DNA of 64,000 bases, from the NCBI GenBank assembly GCA_965216725.1, contig CBDCGI010000005.1, forward strand, positions 1 through 64,000. The letters run 5' to 3'. Shown here piece by piece: positions 50,917-60,412 of the stretch (its first letter is position 1; the number at the start of each line of letters is the position of its first letter). Under the pieces are notes generated by a model, which did no database searches, was not told where the DNA came from, and was given only the letters and a program-made list of their open reading frames with translations. A program made the position numbers and the translations under genes. Origin of the DNA: JACZUI01 sp965216725 (GTDB lineage Bacteria; Actinomycetota; Acidimicrobiia; Spongiisociales; ZC4RG35).

Positions 50917-51777
50917 TCAGGCGGCGAGGTCGATTTCGGGTTTTGGCTCCCTGTCGAGAGGTTTGCTCTCGGGTCGCCTGCGCTTCCCGTACCAAGTCGC
51001 CACCACCGCAGCGGCGGCAGTAGCTCCAACGATCAGGGGCTCCGTCCAGTGGCCCCCAAGGACGGAAGAAGCTGCCTCGGACACCGGCGCCCTCCCCCCG
51101 CCCGGGTCGACGACCCAAGAGCCGATCCGCAACAGCACCGCAAATGACAGCCCGCCCAGCGCGATTCGTTCCAGCAGTCTCCTCGCTTCGGCCGACTTGT
51201 CATCGGAGGTTGTCAGCAAGTAAGCACCCACTGTGAGGAGAACGAGCGCAGCGAGCACCGTCGCTATGCCAAGCCGGCTTGCGAGCTCGGACTCGGGACC
51301 TATGCGCGGGCGCTCTCCAGGCTCGTTTATGACCAGGGGGTCGAGATCCTCCACTACCGAATCGACTTCGGTCCGAGAGACGTCGAGTCCCGCCGTGCGG
51401 AGTGCCGCCGTGATCTCGGGAACGGAGGGCTCCATGGCGGCTGCAACATCCACCGATGAGCCCGCGGACCCGCCGGCCGCCGCCGCAGCGACGACCTCGG
51501 CGACGAGCTGGCTCAGCGCGTCGTCCACCGCTGAGGATGCCAGCACCTCAGCTGCGGCCAGGTCGGCACCGTCCCTTTCGAAACCGGCCGCCACAAGCTC
51601 CGCCTCCAGCCACCGTGAGAAACGGTCTTCGACCAACTGCGACGCACCCAAAGGCGACGCGGCCTCGGCGAGGGCATCGGTATCCACCACAACAGCCCTT
51701 CCCCAAAGAGAAATGAAGAAGACGGATAGGGCGACGCTAAACACCCAGCCGGCGCTGTGATTCAACAGACGGCGCAT
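50917..51777 (-). CDS. Membrane-anchored protein, unrecognised
   Basis: A 286-aa protein with one N-terminal helix (WVFSVALSVFFISLWGRAVVV), a long extracytoplasmic Ala/Val/Asp-rich domain with predicted helices up to residue about 165, then three helices (LGIATVLAALVLLTVGAYLL, IALGGLSFAVLLRIGSWVV, PLIVGATAAAAVVATWYG) and a basic tail. No known motif was found. Its start lies 4 bp after the mrp stop, so it is downstream in the mrp transcript. Confidence 0.6.
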   Translation of the reverse strand: MRRLLNHSAGWVFSVALSVFFISLWGRAVVVDTDALAEAASPLGASQLVEDRFSRWLEAELVAAGFERDGADLAAAEVLASSAVDDALSQLVAEVVAAAAAGGSAGSSVDVAAAMEPSVPEITAALRTAGLDVSRTEVDSVVEDLDPLVINEPGERPRIGPESELASRLGIATVLAALVLLTVGAYLLTTSDDKSAEARRLLERIALGGLSFAVLLRIGSWVVDPGGGRAPVSEAASSVLGGHWTEPLIVGATAAAAVVATWYGKRRRPESKPLDREPKPEIDLAA

Positions 51778-51781
51778 AGTC

Positions 51782-52864
51782 TCAGTTGATCACCAGGGCA
51801 GGGTTAGTGCGAATCCTCGGGCGTTTCTCCTCAACGGCCGATGCCAGGGCTTCGAAGGACGCCTCCGCCTCCGAGCCCGGCGCTACAACCGAGACCGGGT
51901 GACCGGAGTCGGCACCCCGTCCCATCGCCGGGACCAAGGGTATCTGGGCCATGAGGTCCACCCCGAGCTCTTCAGCAAGGGTTGCGCCTCCCCCGGAGCC
52001 AAACAGCTCATATCGCTTGCCGTCATCCCCGGTGAACCAGGACATGTTCTCGACGACACCAACCACCTCTTGATCGACCTCGGCGGCCATCAGAGCCGCA
52101 CGTCGGGCGACTCGCTGTGCGGTTGGTTGCGGCGTGGTGACCAACACCACCTGAGCACGGGGAAGGAACTGCGACATCGAAATCGCGATGTCTCCGGTTC
52201 CGGGAGGCATGTCCACGATCAGGAAATCCGGGTTGTCCCAAAACACGTCCTTCAGGAACTGTTCAATGGCTCGATGCAACATGGGTCCCCGCCAGATGAC
52301 GGCTTTGTCCTCCCCGACGAAGTAATCCATGGACATGACCTTCACCCCGAAGGCAACGGGAGGGATGATCGACTCGCCCAGCATCGTGGGAGGGTGATCA
52401 ACTCCCATCATCGCCGGTACCGAGAAACCCCAGATGTCACCGTCCACGATTCCGACGGTGTGCCCTGAGCGACGCATGGCGACGGCCAAGTTGCAGCTGA
52501 CCGACGACTTCCCGACGCCTCCTTTCCCCGAAGACACGGCAACCACACGGGTCGTAGAGCCTGGCTGGCCGATACCTGGCCCTGATTTGGCAACGAGCTC
52601 GGCCATCCACCTCCCTGCTGACTCCTCATCCAGGACATCGGCAGTGATGTCGGCGCCTCGGCCGAACGGCTCCAAGGCATCCCGCAAGAGAGACTCGAGG
52701 TCTTCGGGCGCAGCAGGCGAGGGAAGAAGGAGATCCACCTTCACCTTGCCAGTCACGGTCTTCGAGACGTCTTTGACCATTCCCAGCTCCCCAAGCGTCC
52801 TACCGACGAACATCGGCGATTCGATGGACGCGACAGCTTGTCGTGCTTGATCTGTGACGGACAT
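51782..52864 (-). CDS. mrp: Mrp/NBP35-type Fe-S cluster carrier ATPase
   Basis: A 360-aa ApbC/Nbp35-type P-loop protein that carries Fe-S clusters to apo-proteins. The N-terminal DUF59/FeS-assembly domain (residues 1-85) is followed by the deviant Walker A motif VSSGKGGVGKSSVSCNLAVAM and DMPPGTGDIAISMSQ. The usual CxxC pair of metal-binding residues is not seen near the C-terminus, so the cluster site may differ. Divergent from a SufR-like regulator across a perfect palindrome. Confidence 0.9.
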   Translation of the reverse strand: MSVTDQARQAVASIESPMFVGRTLGELGMVKDVSKTVTGKVKVDLLLPSPAAPEDLESLLRDALEPFGRGADITADVLDEESAGRWMAELVAKSGPGIGQPGSTTRVVAVSSGKGGVGKSSVSCNLAVAMRRSGHTVGIVDGDIWGFSVPAMMGVDHPPTMLGESIIPPVAFGVKVMSMDYFVGEDKAVIWRGPMLHRAIEQFLKDVFWDNPDFLIVDMPPGTGDIAISMSQFLPRAQVVLVTTPQPTAQRVARRAALMAAEVDQEVVGVVENMSWFTGDDGKRYELFGSGGGATLAEELGVDLMAQIPLVPAMGRGADSGHPVSVVAPGSEAEASFEALASAVEEKRPRIRTNPALVIN

Positions 52865-52898
52865 GTTTCCCCTACGACAGCAGTGGTTAGAAGACCTC

Positions 52899-52914
52899 GA
52901 AAACTATAGTTTTC
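52899..52914. promoter_or_regulatory. 16-bp palindromic operator between mrp and SufR-like gene
   Basis: Perfect palindrome GAAAACTATAGTTTTC, centred 26 nt before the regulator ATG and 42 nt before the mrp ATG. CTATAG inside it can serve as -10 box in both directions. A dimeric regulator bound here could control both genes. Confidence 0.65.
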
Positions 52915-52931
52915 AGCAGGCAATATCAGGC

Positions 52932-53648
52932 ATGGACACCAAGACACTCGATCGGCAGATCAAAGATCTCACCTCGGCACTAGGCGATCCGACCCGGCGC
53001 GCCATCTACATCTCGGTGCGGGAGTCGGCGAAGCCGCTCACCACGTCCGAGATCGCCGGCCTGTTCGGAGTTCACCCCAATGTGGCACGGCATCATCTCG
53101 ACCTCCTGGTCGAGGAGGGCTTCTTGTCCGTTGCCCCTCCCCGGCGACGCAACGGCGGCCCCGGCGCCGGACGCCCGGCAAAGCGTTACGAGGCCACCAG
53201 CAAAGAAGTCTCCGTGCACTTCGCACCGCGCCGGTTCGAGATGCTCGTCGAGATGCTGATCAAAGTTCTCGACGAGTTGGGGCCGGAGAATATCTCTGAG
53301 GTCGCAGAAAAAGTGGGTCGCTCATACGGGGAGGAGCTGGCTGTCGAGATCGGTCCCAGCACCCAGCCCGGCTATGACGACGCCATACAGGCGGTAGCTC
53401 AGGCAATGACCGGCTTGGGATTCTCCATCAACCCCGAGCCGGAGGAGCACCGACTCCTGACTTCCCACTGCCCGTTCGGGGAGGCGGCAACCAATCACCC
53501 CGAAGTGATCTGCTCTCTCGACAGAGGCATCGTCGCCGGTCTCTTTGGGGGTCTGTCTTACTCCTGCGACCCCGTGGTGATTCCTCACAAGGTGCTCGAA
53601 GACGACTGCGTTACCGAAGTGCCCGTCACCATCGGCGTTTCGGGTTAG
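52932..53648 (+). CDS. SufR-like ArsR/DeoR-type regulator with Fe-S site
   Basis: A 238-aa regulator. Residues 10-75 hold a winged HTH (SALGDPTRRAIYISVRESAK, TSEIAGLFGVHPNVARHHLD). The C-terminal third has four Cys in SHCPFGEAATNHPEVICSLD, SYSCDPVVI and EDDCVTEV, the arrangement of SufR (COG2345) proteins that bind an Fe-S cluster and repress the suf genes. The ATG at 52932 places the HTH at the N-terminus; a longer frame overlaps the operator. It probably senses Fe-S status and controls mrp and itself. Confidence 0.85.
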   Translation: MDTKTLDRQIKDLTSALGDPTRRAIYISVRESAKPLTTSEIAGLFGVHPNVARHHLDLLVEEGFLSVAPPRRRNGGPGAGRPAKRYEATSKEVSVHFAPRRFEMLVEMLIKVLDELGPENISEVAEKVGRSYGEELAVEIGPSTQPGYDDAIQAVAQAMTGLGFSINPEPEEHRLLTSHCPFGEAATNHPEVICSLDRGIVAGLFGGLSYSCDPVVIPHKVLEDDCVTEVPVTIGVSG

Positions 53649-53760
53649 TGGTTTCGGCGTTCGAAAAACCTCACGTTGTTCGCGGCTGTGCCCTGATAGA
53701 GAAGGCGGAGGGCCGAATTAGTGTCATGAGAAAGAACAACTGACGACCCGAAAGGCGACC

Positions 53761-56484
53761 ATGAACCACGATCCATTCGGGGCGCGCGCTGCGATCGACA
53801 CCCCATTGGGCCCACGCCAGATCGTCCGGCTCGACGCAATCGACGGCGCCGACAACTTGCCCTACTCGATCAAGGTCCTGCTCGAATCCGCGCTTCGCAA
53901 CTTGGACGGAACCTCCATCACAGCGGACGACGTAGAGCGGATTGCCCGCTACGACGCGACCAAGGTCGGGGACCAGGAGGTCCCCTTCATACCGGGCAGG
54001 GTGGTCCTCCAGGACTTCACCGGAGTACCAGCCGTTGTCGACCTGGCAGCCATGCGCTCTGCCATTGTCCGGATGACGGGCGACCAGACTGCCGCCCTCA
54101 AGGTGAACCCACAAATCCCCGCTGACTTGGTGATCGACCATTCGGTCCAGGTCGATGCCTTTGCGAGACCCGATGCACTTGTCATCAATTCGCGCAAGGA
54201 ATTCGAGCGCAACCAGGAGCGGTACGAGTTCCTCAAGTGGGGACAATCCGCCTTCGCCGACTTCCGGGTCGTCCCTCCCGCTACCGGCATCGTCCACCAG
54301 GTGAACCTGGAATATCTGGCCAGAGTCGCTTGGGACGACGGCATCAGCATCTACCCCGACAGCCTGGTTGGCACAGACAGCCACACGACGATGATCAATG
54401 GTCTCGGAGTGGTGGGCTGGGGTGTTGGAGGAATCGAAGCCGAGGCGGCGATGGTGGGCCAGCCGATCTACATGCTCCTCCCGGAGGTCGTCGGCTTCAA
54501 GCTCACAGGTCAGCTCGCCGACGGCGCAACCGCGACCGATCTCGTGCTGCGGGTCACCGAGATGCTTCGGGCCCACGGCGTGGTGGGGAAATTCGTCGAA
54601 TTCCATGGGCCGGGCCTGGCAGATATGCCCGTGGCCAACAGGGCAACCATCGCCAACATGGCCCCCGAGTACGGGGCGACCGTCGGGTTCTTCCCGGTCG
54701 ACGATCAAACCCTCTCCTATTTGAGGCTGACGGGACGAGACGACAAGCTGATTGACACCGTCGAGCAGTACTACAAACAGCAGGGCCTCTGGCATTCCGA
54801 TCGCGACATCACCTACTCGGCATACCTAGACCTGGATATGTCGACGGTTGTCCCGTCGCTGGCCGGCCCGAAACGGCCCCAGGACCGCATCTCGCTGTCC
54901 GGCATGAAACACCAGTGGCGACAAGACCTGGCCAACACCTTTGGGCGGGCAAGCCAGGCCCACCACGGCACAGTCGGAGGCATGGCGGCCGAGGGCGGGC
55001 CACCGGCAAACGAGCCTTCAGCGCCTGGCACCGCGGAAGTCACCTACGAGGGTGAGAGCCTCCAACTGCGAGATGGGCACGTGGTGATCGCTGCCATCAC
55101 GTCGTGCACAAATACCTCGAACCCCGACGTGATGATCGGCGCAGGCCTCGTGGCGAGGAAGGCACGCGAACTCGGCCTGGCTAGGAAGCCCTGGGTGAAG
55201 TCTTCTCTTGCGCCGGGCTCCAAGGTGGTGACGGAGTATCTGCAGAGCGCAGGCTTGCTCGATGACCTGGAACATCTCGGCTTTCATGTGGTTGGATACG
55301 GGTGCACGACGTGCATCGGGAACTCCGGTCCCCTCCCGCCCGAGATCTCCCTTGGGATAAACCAAAACGATCTAGTCGCCGCCTCGGTGCTCTCCGGGAA
55401 CCGGAATTTCGAAGGCCGAATCTCGCCTGACGTCAGGGCCAACTATTTGGCTTCACCACCGCTGGTCGTGGCCTACGCGCTCGCCGGCACCGTCGACTGG
55501 GATCCTTCCAATGAGCCACTCGGGACCACCGACGATGGCACAGAGGTCTTCCTCTCGGATATCTGGCCTTCTCAGGAGGAGATCGCCGGCCTCGTCGCGG
55601 CCAACGTCAACCAGCATCAATTCACAGACAAATACTCGGATGTGTTTACAGGCTCCGAGGAATGGCGTGCGATCCGCACCCCAGAGTCGGCCCTCTACGA
55701 GTGGAAAGACGACTCGACCTACGTCCAGGAGCCACCTTTCTTCACCGAACTGACACCGGACGTGGGGCCGATTGAGGCGATCGTGGGAGCACGAGTCTTG
55801 GTGATGGTGGGGGACTCGGTGACGACCGACCACATCAGTCCCGCCGGTTCGATCGCAGCGAACTCTCCGGCGGGCCAATACTTGATAGAGAAAGGCGTTC
55901 AGCCAGCGATGTTCAACTCCTACGGCTCACGCCGTGGAAACGACCGAGTCATGACACGGGGGACATTTGCCAACATCCGGGTTCGCAACCAGCTGGCACC
56001 CGGAACGGAAGGCGGCTGGACGACCGACTTCTTGGATGGTCAGCTCAAGTCGATCTACGAAGCTTCTATCCACTACCAGGCCGAAGGTGTTCCCTTGGTG
56101 GTCTTGGGAGGTCTCGATTACGGCATGGGATCGTCGCGCGACTGGGCGGCAAAAGGATCCTTCCTGCTGGGGGTGCGTGCCGTCATCGTGGAGTCCTTCG
56201 AGCGGATTCACCGTTCCAATCTGGTGATGATGGGGATTCTCCCCCTTGAGTTTGCCGACGGCGACAACGCCGCCAGTTTGGGATTGGACGGGACCGAGGT
56301 CTTCGACATACCTGTGGGCGACGACTTGTCGCCAAAGCAGAGAATCTCCGTCACGGCTACGCGTCACGATGGGACCTCGATCTCCTTCGACTCGGTTGCG
56401 AGGGTCGACACACCCATCGAGGTGGACTATCTGCGCAATGGTGGGATCCTTCACTACGTGCTGAGAAGGATGGCCTCTGGCTGA
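53761..56484 (+). CDS. acnA: Aconitate hydratase A
   Basis: A 907-aa Fe-S enzyme interconverting citrate and isocitrate in the TCA cycle. Cluster ligands are in ITSCTNTSNPDVM and GCTTCIGNSGPL. The motifs VPATGIVHQVN, TDSHTTMINGLGVVGWGVGG, SLAPGSKVVTEYL and YGMGSSRDWAAKG are as expected for AcnA. The swivel domain follows at residue 670 to the end. The upstream SufR-like regulator and mrp make a coherent Fe-S neighbourhood. Confidence 0.97.
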   Translation: MNHDPFGARAAIDTPLGPRQIVRLDAIDGADNLPYSIKVLLESALRNLDGTSITADDVERIARYDATKVGDQEVPFIPGRVVLQDFTGVPAVVDLAAMRSAIVRMTGDQTAALKVNPQIPADLVIDHSVQVDAFARPDALVINSRKEFERNQERYEFLKWGQSAFADFRVVPPATGIVHQVNLEYLARVAWDDGISIYPDSLVGTDSHTTMINGLGVVGWGVGGIEAEAAMVGQPIYMLLPEVVGFKLTGQLADGATATDLVLRVTEMLRAHGVVGKFVEFHGPGLADMPVANRATIANMAPEYGATVGFFPVDDQTLSYLRLTGRDDKLIDTVEQYYKQQGLWHSDRDITYSAYLDLDMSTVVPSLAGPKRPQDRISLSGMKHQWRQDLANTFGRASQAHHGTVGGMAAEGGPPANEPSAPGTAEVTYEGESLQLRDGHVVIAAITSCTNTSNPDVMIGAGLVARKARELGLARKPWVKSSLAPGSKVVTEYLQSAGLLDDLEHLGFHVVGYGCTTCIGNSGPLPPEISLGINQNDLVAASVLSGNRNFEGRISPDVRANYLASPPLVVAYALAGTVDWDPSNEPLGTTDDGTEVFLSDIWPSQEEIAGLVAANVNQHQFTDKYSDVFTGSEEWRAIRTPESALYEWKDDSTYVQEPPFFTELTPDVGPIEAIVGARVLVMVGDSVTTDHISPAGSIAANSPAGQYLIEKGVQPAMFNSYGSRRGNDRVMTRGTFANIRVRNQLAPGTEGGWTTDFLDGQLKSIYEASIHYQAEGVPLVVLGGLDYGMGSSRDWAAKGSFLLGVRAVIVESFERIHRSNLVMMGILPLEFADGDNAASLGLDGTEVFDIPVGDDLSPKQRISVTATRHDGTSISFDSVARVDTPIEVDYLRNGGILHYVLRRMASG

Positions 56485-56527
56485 AGACACCCCGATCACC
56501 CCTGATCCGCTGCCAACGAGGTTCGGG

Positions 56528-57031
56528 TTGCTCACCGCCGTGTTCCTCGGGGTGGTCGCGGTAGGGCTGGTTGTGGCCTGGATCGTCGCCGATGGCTCAG
56601 GGGACGATGTGGCGGGACGCAACAAGCCGGCCCCGAACTTCTTGGTGGATCTACTCGATGGCGGCGAATTCGAGCTCTCCGAGCACCTAGCCGAGGACGG
56701 GCGCCCGCTGGTGCTCAACCTCTGGGCCTCCTGGTGCGGGCCCTGCCGCGCCGAGATCCCGGAGATCTCTGATTGGGCTGCAGCCAACCCGGATGTCTAC
56801 GTGTTGGGAGTAGCGGTCGAGGACCGTGAGGCCGATGCCCGCGAGCTCGCCGCTGAACTGGACCCGTCCTATGACCTGGCGATTGGCGACCAGGATTTCC
56901 GCAACTCATATCCGAGCATCGGGTTGCCGGCCACCTACTTCATCGATGCGGACGGCGACATCGCCGAATTGGTCAACGGCATCGTCACAGCCGAGTCCCT
57001 CGACGAGATGGTGGGCGCTATATCCGGCTGA
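56528..57031 (+). CDS. Membrane-anchored TlpA-like thioredoxin
   Basis: A 167-aa protein with one N-terminal helix (AVFLGVVAVGLVVAWIV) and an extracytoplasmic thioredoxin fold with active site WASWCGPCRAEIPEI and the cis-Pro loop SIGLPATYFID. TTG at 56528 has GAGG eight nt upstream; CTG at 56477 behind AGAAGGA would add 17 residues. It overlaps the convergent sortase gene by 14 nt. Role in disulfide reduction or cytochrome maturation is likely but the partner is unknown. Confidence 0.85.
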   Translation: MLTAVFLGVVAVGLVVAWIVADGSGDDVAGRNKPAPNFLVDLLDGGEFELSEHLAEDGRPLVLNLWASWCGPCRAEIPEISDWAAANPDVYVLGVAVEDREADARELAAELDPSYDLAIGDQDFRNSYPSIGLPATYFIDADGDIAELVNGIVTAESLDEMVGAISG

Positions 57032-57707
57032 GGTAGTCGATGTACTCCAGATTGGGGCCCGAAACCAGTTCCGCCGTGATGATGAGTCGCTCCCGGGCCG
57101 AGTACTTCGGGTTGCACGTGGTGAGCGTGAGCCAGCCGCCTTCTTTGGGGTTGGTGACCCAGACATCGGTTGGCAGAACGACAAACGCCTCACGGACCTC
57201 ATAAACGTGAGTACCGATCGCCGTCTCGACTTCGATCACATCTCCCTCATCGAGCTGATCGAAATCGTGGAAGGGACGGCCGTAGGTGGTGCGGTGGCCA
57301 GATATGACGGAGTTTCCCGGCTGACCCGGCAGAGGTGTCTCCGGCATGTGTCCTGGCCCCTTGGTCAGAGTCTCTCGGTCGACACCTTCAAAGACGACAA
57401 AGTCGACGTCCAGCGTCGGTACTGAGATCCTGGCGAAACCGTCCCGGACGTCGGGCTCGGGCTCCTGGTAGAAGCTGACGGGCTCGGGCGGAGATCCGTC
57501 GGGCGTCGATTCGGGGACGACCTCCACGACATCGGGGGGCACTGATCGCTGCTCTTCCAGATGCACAACAAGTTCTGCCTGGGCGTCGTCCTGCACTCGC
57601 GCATTGACAAAATCGGTGCCGTAGAGCTGCCAGCCGATGTAACCGAAAATGAAGACGCCACTCCAAATGAGGGTCCAGCCCACAACCTGGATTCTTCGCC
57701 GCACCAA
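57018..57707 (-). CDS. Class E sortase
   Basis: Membrane-anchored transpeptidase of 229 aa. An N-terminal helix (VVGWTLIWSGVFIFGYIGW), a Pro-rich linker, then the sortase barrel with catalytic His in NSVISGHRTTYGRPF, Cys in WLTLTTCNPKYSARERLII and Arg in the same motif. Class E sortases attach proteins with LAXTG-like signals to peptidoglycan in actinobacteria. No sorting-signal protein was seen in this window. Confidence 0.9.
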   Translation of the reverse strand: MVRRRIQVVGWTLIWSGVFIFGYIGWQLYGTDFVNARVQDDAQAELVVHLEEQRSVPPDVVEVVPESTPDGSPPEPVSFYQEPEPDVRDGFARISVPTLDVDFVVFEGVDRETLTKGPGHMPETPLPGQPGNSVISGHRTTYGRPFHDFDQLDEGDVIEVETAIGTHVYEVREAFVVLPTDVWVTNPKEGGWLTLTTCNPKYSARERLIITAELVSGPNLEYIDYLSRI

Positions 57708-57755
57708 GTCAGGCTAAATCGGGTTCGAGCAAAAGCTTCTAGGTCTCAAGACCAA

Positions 57756-58529
57756 TCATTCCGTCCAGGTCGGGTCCCGCTTCTCGAGAAAGGCGTTGAC
57801 TCCTTCGGCGGAATCCTCGCTCAGCATGATTTCGGTTAGGGCGAGCTGGAGCCGGTCTAACGCGGTGTCAAGGTCCGCAGCCAACATGCCAAAGAACGAG
57901 TCTCGACCCAGCATCGTCACCGTCGGGCTGGTGGCCATGATGGCCTCGACGACCTCGTCGACAGCGGTGTCGAGCTCGGATCGGGGCACCACTCGAGAGA
58001 CAGCCCCCAGCCGATTCGCCTCCTCGGGATTGATCATGCGCCCGGTGAGCATCATCTCGAGAGCCGCCTTTCGGGGCATGGAGCGAGCGAGGATGGCCGA
58101 GATCATCGATGGCCAGAGCCCGACTCTCGCCTCGGTGGTGCCCAATTTGGCGTCGTCGACACAAACCGTGATGTCACAAGCGACCGCCAACCCGAACCCG
58201 CCGGCAAGGGCGTGGCCGTTGACACGCGCCACCGTCGGCTTTCCCCCGCGCCACATCTCACGAAAGAGATCGGCAAAGGCCGCTCGTTGTCCATGGAGGC
58301 CGATCGCCTCGTCGGCGAAGGATCCGGCCAGATCTCCGCCCGCCGAGAAAGCACGCTCGCCCGCGCCGGTGTAAACGATGACCCTCACGCTGTTGTCTGC
58401 GACCGCCTCGCGGGTGGCTGCCGTGAGGCCGGCCATCGTCGATACCGACAGAGGATTCATCTTCTCGGGCTCGTTGATGGTGATGGTTGCCCGCCCAGCA
58501 TCTACCTCGTAGAGGGGGTTTGACTCCAT
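57756..58529 (-). CDS. Enoyl-CoA hydratase/isomerase family protein
   Basis: A 257-aa crotonase-fold enzyme. The oxyanion-hole segment FSAGGDLAGSFADE, the helix GHALAGGFGLAVACDITV and the region GLWPSMISAILARSM are characteristic. One of the two usual catalytic Glu residues appears in GTTEARVGLWP. It might act in fatty-acid or aromatic acid breakdown; no pathway partners are adjacent. Size is normal. Confidence 0.88.
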   Translation of the reverse strand: MESNPLYEVDAGRATITINEPEKMNPLSVSTMAGLTAATREAVADNSVRVIVYTGAGERAFSAGGDLAGSFADEAIGLHGQRAAFADLFREMWRGGKPTVARVNGHALAGGFGLAVACDITVCVDDAKLGTTEARVGLWPSMISAILARSMPRKAALEMMLTGRMINPEEANRLGAVSRVVPRSELDTAVDEVVEAIMATSPTVTMLGRDSFFGMLAADLDTALDRLQLALTEIMLSEDSAEGVNAFLEKRDPTWTE

Positions 58530-58566
58530 TCCCGATCAGCCTTTCACGTGATTACCGTCAACAGCC

Positions 58567-59157
58567 ATGTTATGGCTTGCGATCGTCCTCTTTCTTGCTC
58601 TTGTGATCGCAATGCTCCGGGGCGGCCGGCTATCGAACCTGGGCGACATCAGATTGCGCGCCTGGTGGCTGCTGGTGATTGGCGTGGCGCTGCAGTTGGG
58701 TACCCGCCTGCTGCCTGAAGATGAGTGGGCCGAGACGACGGGCGTGGCGATGGTTCTCCTCTCGTTTGGCCTGCTTCTGCTCATGGTGATCCTCAACCGT
58801 CGTGAGCCGGGCATGTGGTTGGCGGGTCTTGGGATACTCATGAATTTCACAGTGATCGCTGCCAACGGCGGAATGCCAGTGATGCGAGAGGCAGCCGAGG
58901 TGGCGAGTGGGTTTACCGTCTCCGAGCCAGACATCTCTGGCTCGTTCAATCATGTTCCCCTCGACGAAGACTCGAATCTGGTTTTCCTCGCCGATGTGAT
59001 CCCGCTGCGGCTGGGAACCATGGGCACGGTGATCAGTCTCGGGGATGTTCTCTTGGCGGTCGGTTTGGGCCGCTTCCTCGAGGCCGAGCTCAGACGACCC
59101 AGAAGGTGGTTCCGTCACGGAGCCTCCGCAGAACCAGGGAGTGCTGCGGGCAGCTGA
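58567..59157 (+). CDS. DUF5317 membrane protein
   Basis: A 196-aa protein with five helices. It starts MLWLAIVLFLALVIAMLRGG, then RLSNLGDIRLRAWWLLVIGVALQ, and a central MNFTVIAANGGMPVMREAAEVA matches the DUF5317 pattern. Function is unknown. Convergent with the HD-GYP gene, 7 bp apart. Confidence 0.75.
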   Translation: MLWLAIVLFLALVIAMLRGGRLSNLGDIRLRAWWLLVIGVALQLGTRLLPEDEWAETTGVAMVLLSFGLLLLMVILNRREPGMWLAGLGILMNFTVIAANGGMPVMREAAEVASGFTVSEPDISGSFNHVPLDEDSNLVFLADVIPLRLGTMGTVISLGDVLLAVGLGRFLEAELRRPRRWFRHGASAEPGSAAGS

Positions 59158-59164
59158 CCGGGCG

Positions 59165-60412
59165 CTATCCAGTTCGGACCGTTGTCAGCACGCCCCTGGT
59201 CTGGAGAAGGCGTCGCACCGAGGCCACAACCCTGGGGTCGTATTCGTACGCAGCTCCGGCGTGGAGGTTTTCCAAGGCCTGGAGTGGCGAGAGACCCTCT
59301 TCGTGAACCTGCCAGTCGTACGCAGCCGCGACCTTGATGATGCGGGAGACGATGGAAACCTCCGGATCAGACTCTTCGCCGGGTCGCCGGTAAGGCTCGT
59401 AGAGGTCGCGGACATGAGAGGCGACTTTGTCCAAGTAAGGCGACTCGGCAATGATCTCTGCGCTCCAACGGGCAATGTCGTCGTCGGTAAAGCCCATCCT
59501 GAGCACTTGAGGCTCGTTGAGACTGACACGGCCGATGTCATGCATGAGCGAGGCGTATTCCACTTCTTCCACCTCGAGGGGACCGAGCCCTATCTCCTTG
59601 GCGATCGAGGAGGCAAGAGCGGTGGTCCGATCGGCGTGGCCGTCGACGCCCAGCCCTGAGACCTCAGGAATCCGTGCCAGAGCGCGAATGGTCTGCTTGT
59701 AGGTGACGCGTGTCTCTTGAAATCTTCGGAATGCACTGTGGGCGAACGCGTACGGGAGGACAGAGATCGGAGCGGCCCACCATCCGATCGCCGGGAACAT
59801 CTCACCGAATAATGCCCCGGTGAGCGCAAGCCCGACGAACACGTTGAGATCGTGGATCAGGGCTCTGGCCAGATAGGTGCGGGATAGTTCCCTGGGGCCG
59901 AGGATGAGAAGCGCGCGAAGGGTCACCTCGACCAGAATCCACGCAGCCAATGCCACACTGAACGGAAGCAGATCCTCCCAACCGCCATCCAGGTTGGCGA
60001 AGACTCCCACTCGCATCATCGAGTAGACGGATGCGTAGGTCACGTAGCCGATCAGACGTCGGGTGAGGGAGGGCAAAAGCTCACCGTGCTCCTCGCCACG
60101 CGAATACCGGAGAGTCCAAACCAGGGCCAAGCCCAGGCCATAGACACCTATGGCACCCGCCAGATCGACGCCCTCACCGTCGCCGAGCACGAACGGAATC
60201 GCCGCCGCGACTGCCACCCCTGTTGTGAAGCGGTTGCCAGAGTTGGAGGTCGAGACTCCGATGAGTGATGCCACCGCAAGCATCGCGATTGCGGCAACTA
60301 GACCCAGCGGCTGAGTCGAAGCCCTCACGACGCCGCTGATTCCCACGACCAGGGCAACGACAGGGAACGCCCACGAGAGGGCGGCGACTGTACGCTTGCT
60401 CCACTCAGCCAC
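59165..60412 (-). CDS. Membrane HD-GYP-type protein
   Basis: A 415-aa protein. Eight or nine helices fill residues 10-230, followed by a cytoplasmic HD domain with SLMHDIGRVSLNEPQVL, the HD metal site. The GYP part (normally HHExxxGxGYP) is not clear; the corresponding segment reads VASHVRDLYEPYRRP, so c-di-GMP hydrolysis is doubtful. It overlaps the HD-GYP gene upstream by 8 nt, so both are co-translated and may work as a pair. Confidence 0.8.
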   Translation of the reverse strand: MAEWSKRTVAALSWAFPVVALVVGISGVVRASTQPLGLVAAIAMLAVASLIGVSTSNSGNRFTTGVAVAAAIPFVLGDGEGVDLAGAIGVYGLGLALVWTLRYSRGEEHGELLPSLTRRLIGYVTYASVYSMMRVGVFANLDGGWEDLLPFSVALAAWILVEVTLRALLILGPRELSRTYLARALIHDLNVFVGLALTGALFGEMFPAIGWWAAPISVLPYAFAHSAFRRFQETRVTYKQTIRALARIPEVSGLGVDGHADRTTALASSIAKEIGLGPLEVEEVEYASLMHDIGRVSLNEPQVLRMGFTDDDIARWSAEIIAESPYLDKVASHVRDLYEPYRRPGEESDPEVSIVSRIIKVAAAYDWQVHEEGLSPLQALENLHAGAAYEYDPRVVASVRRLLQTRGVLTTVRTG

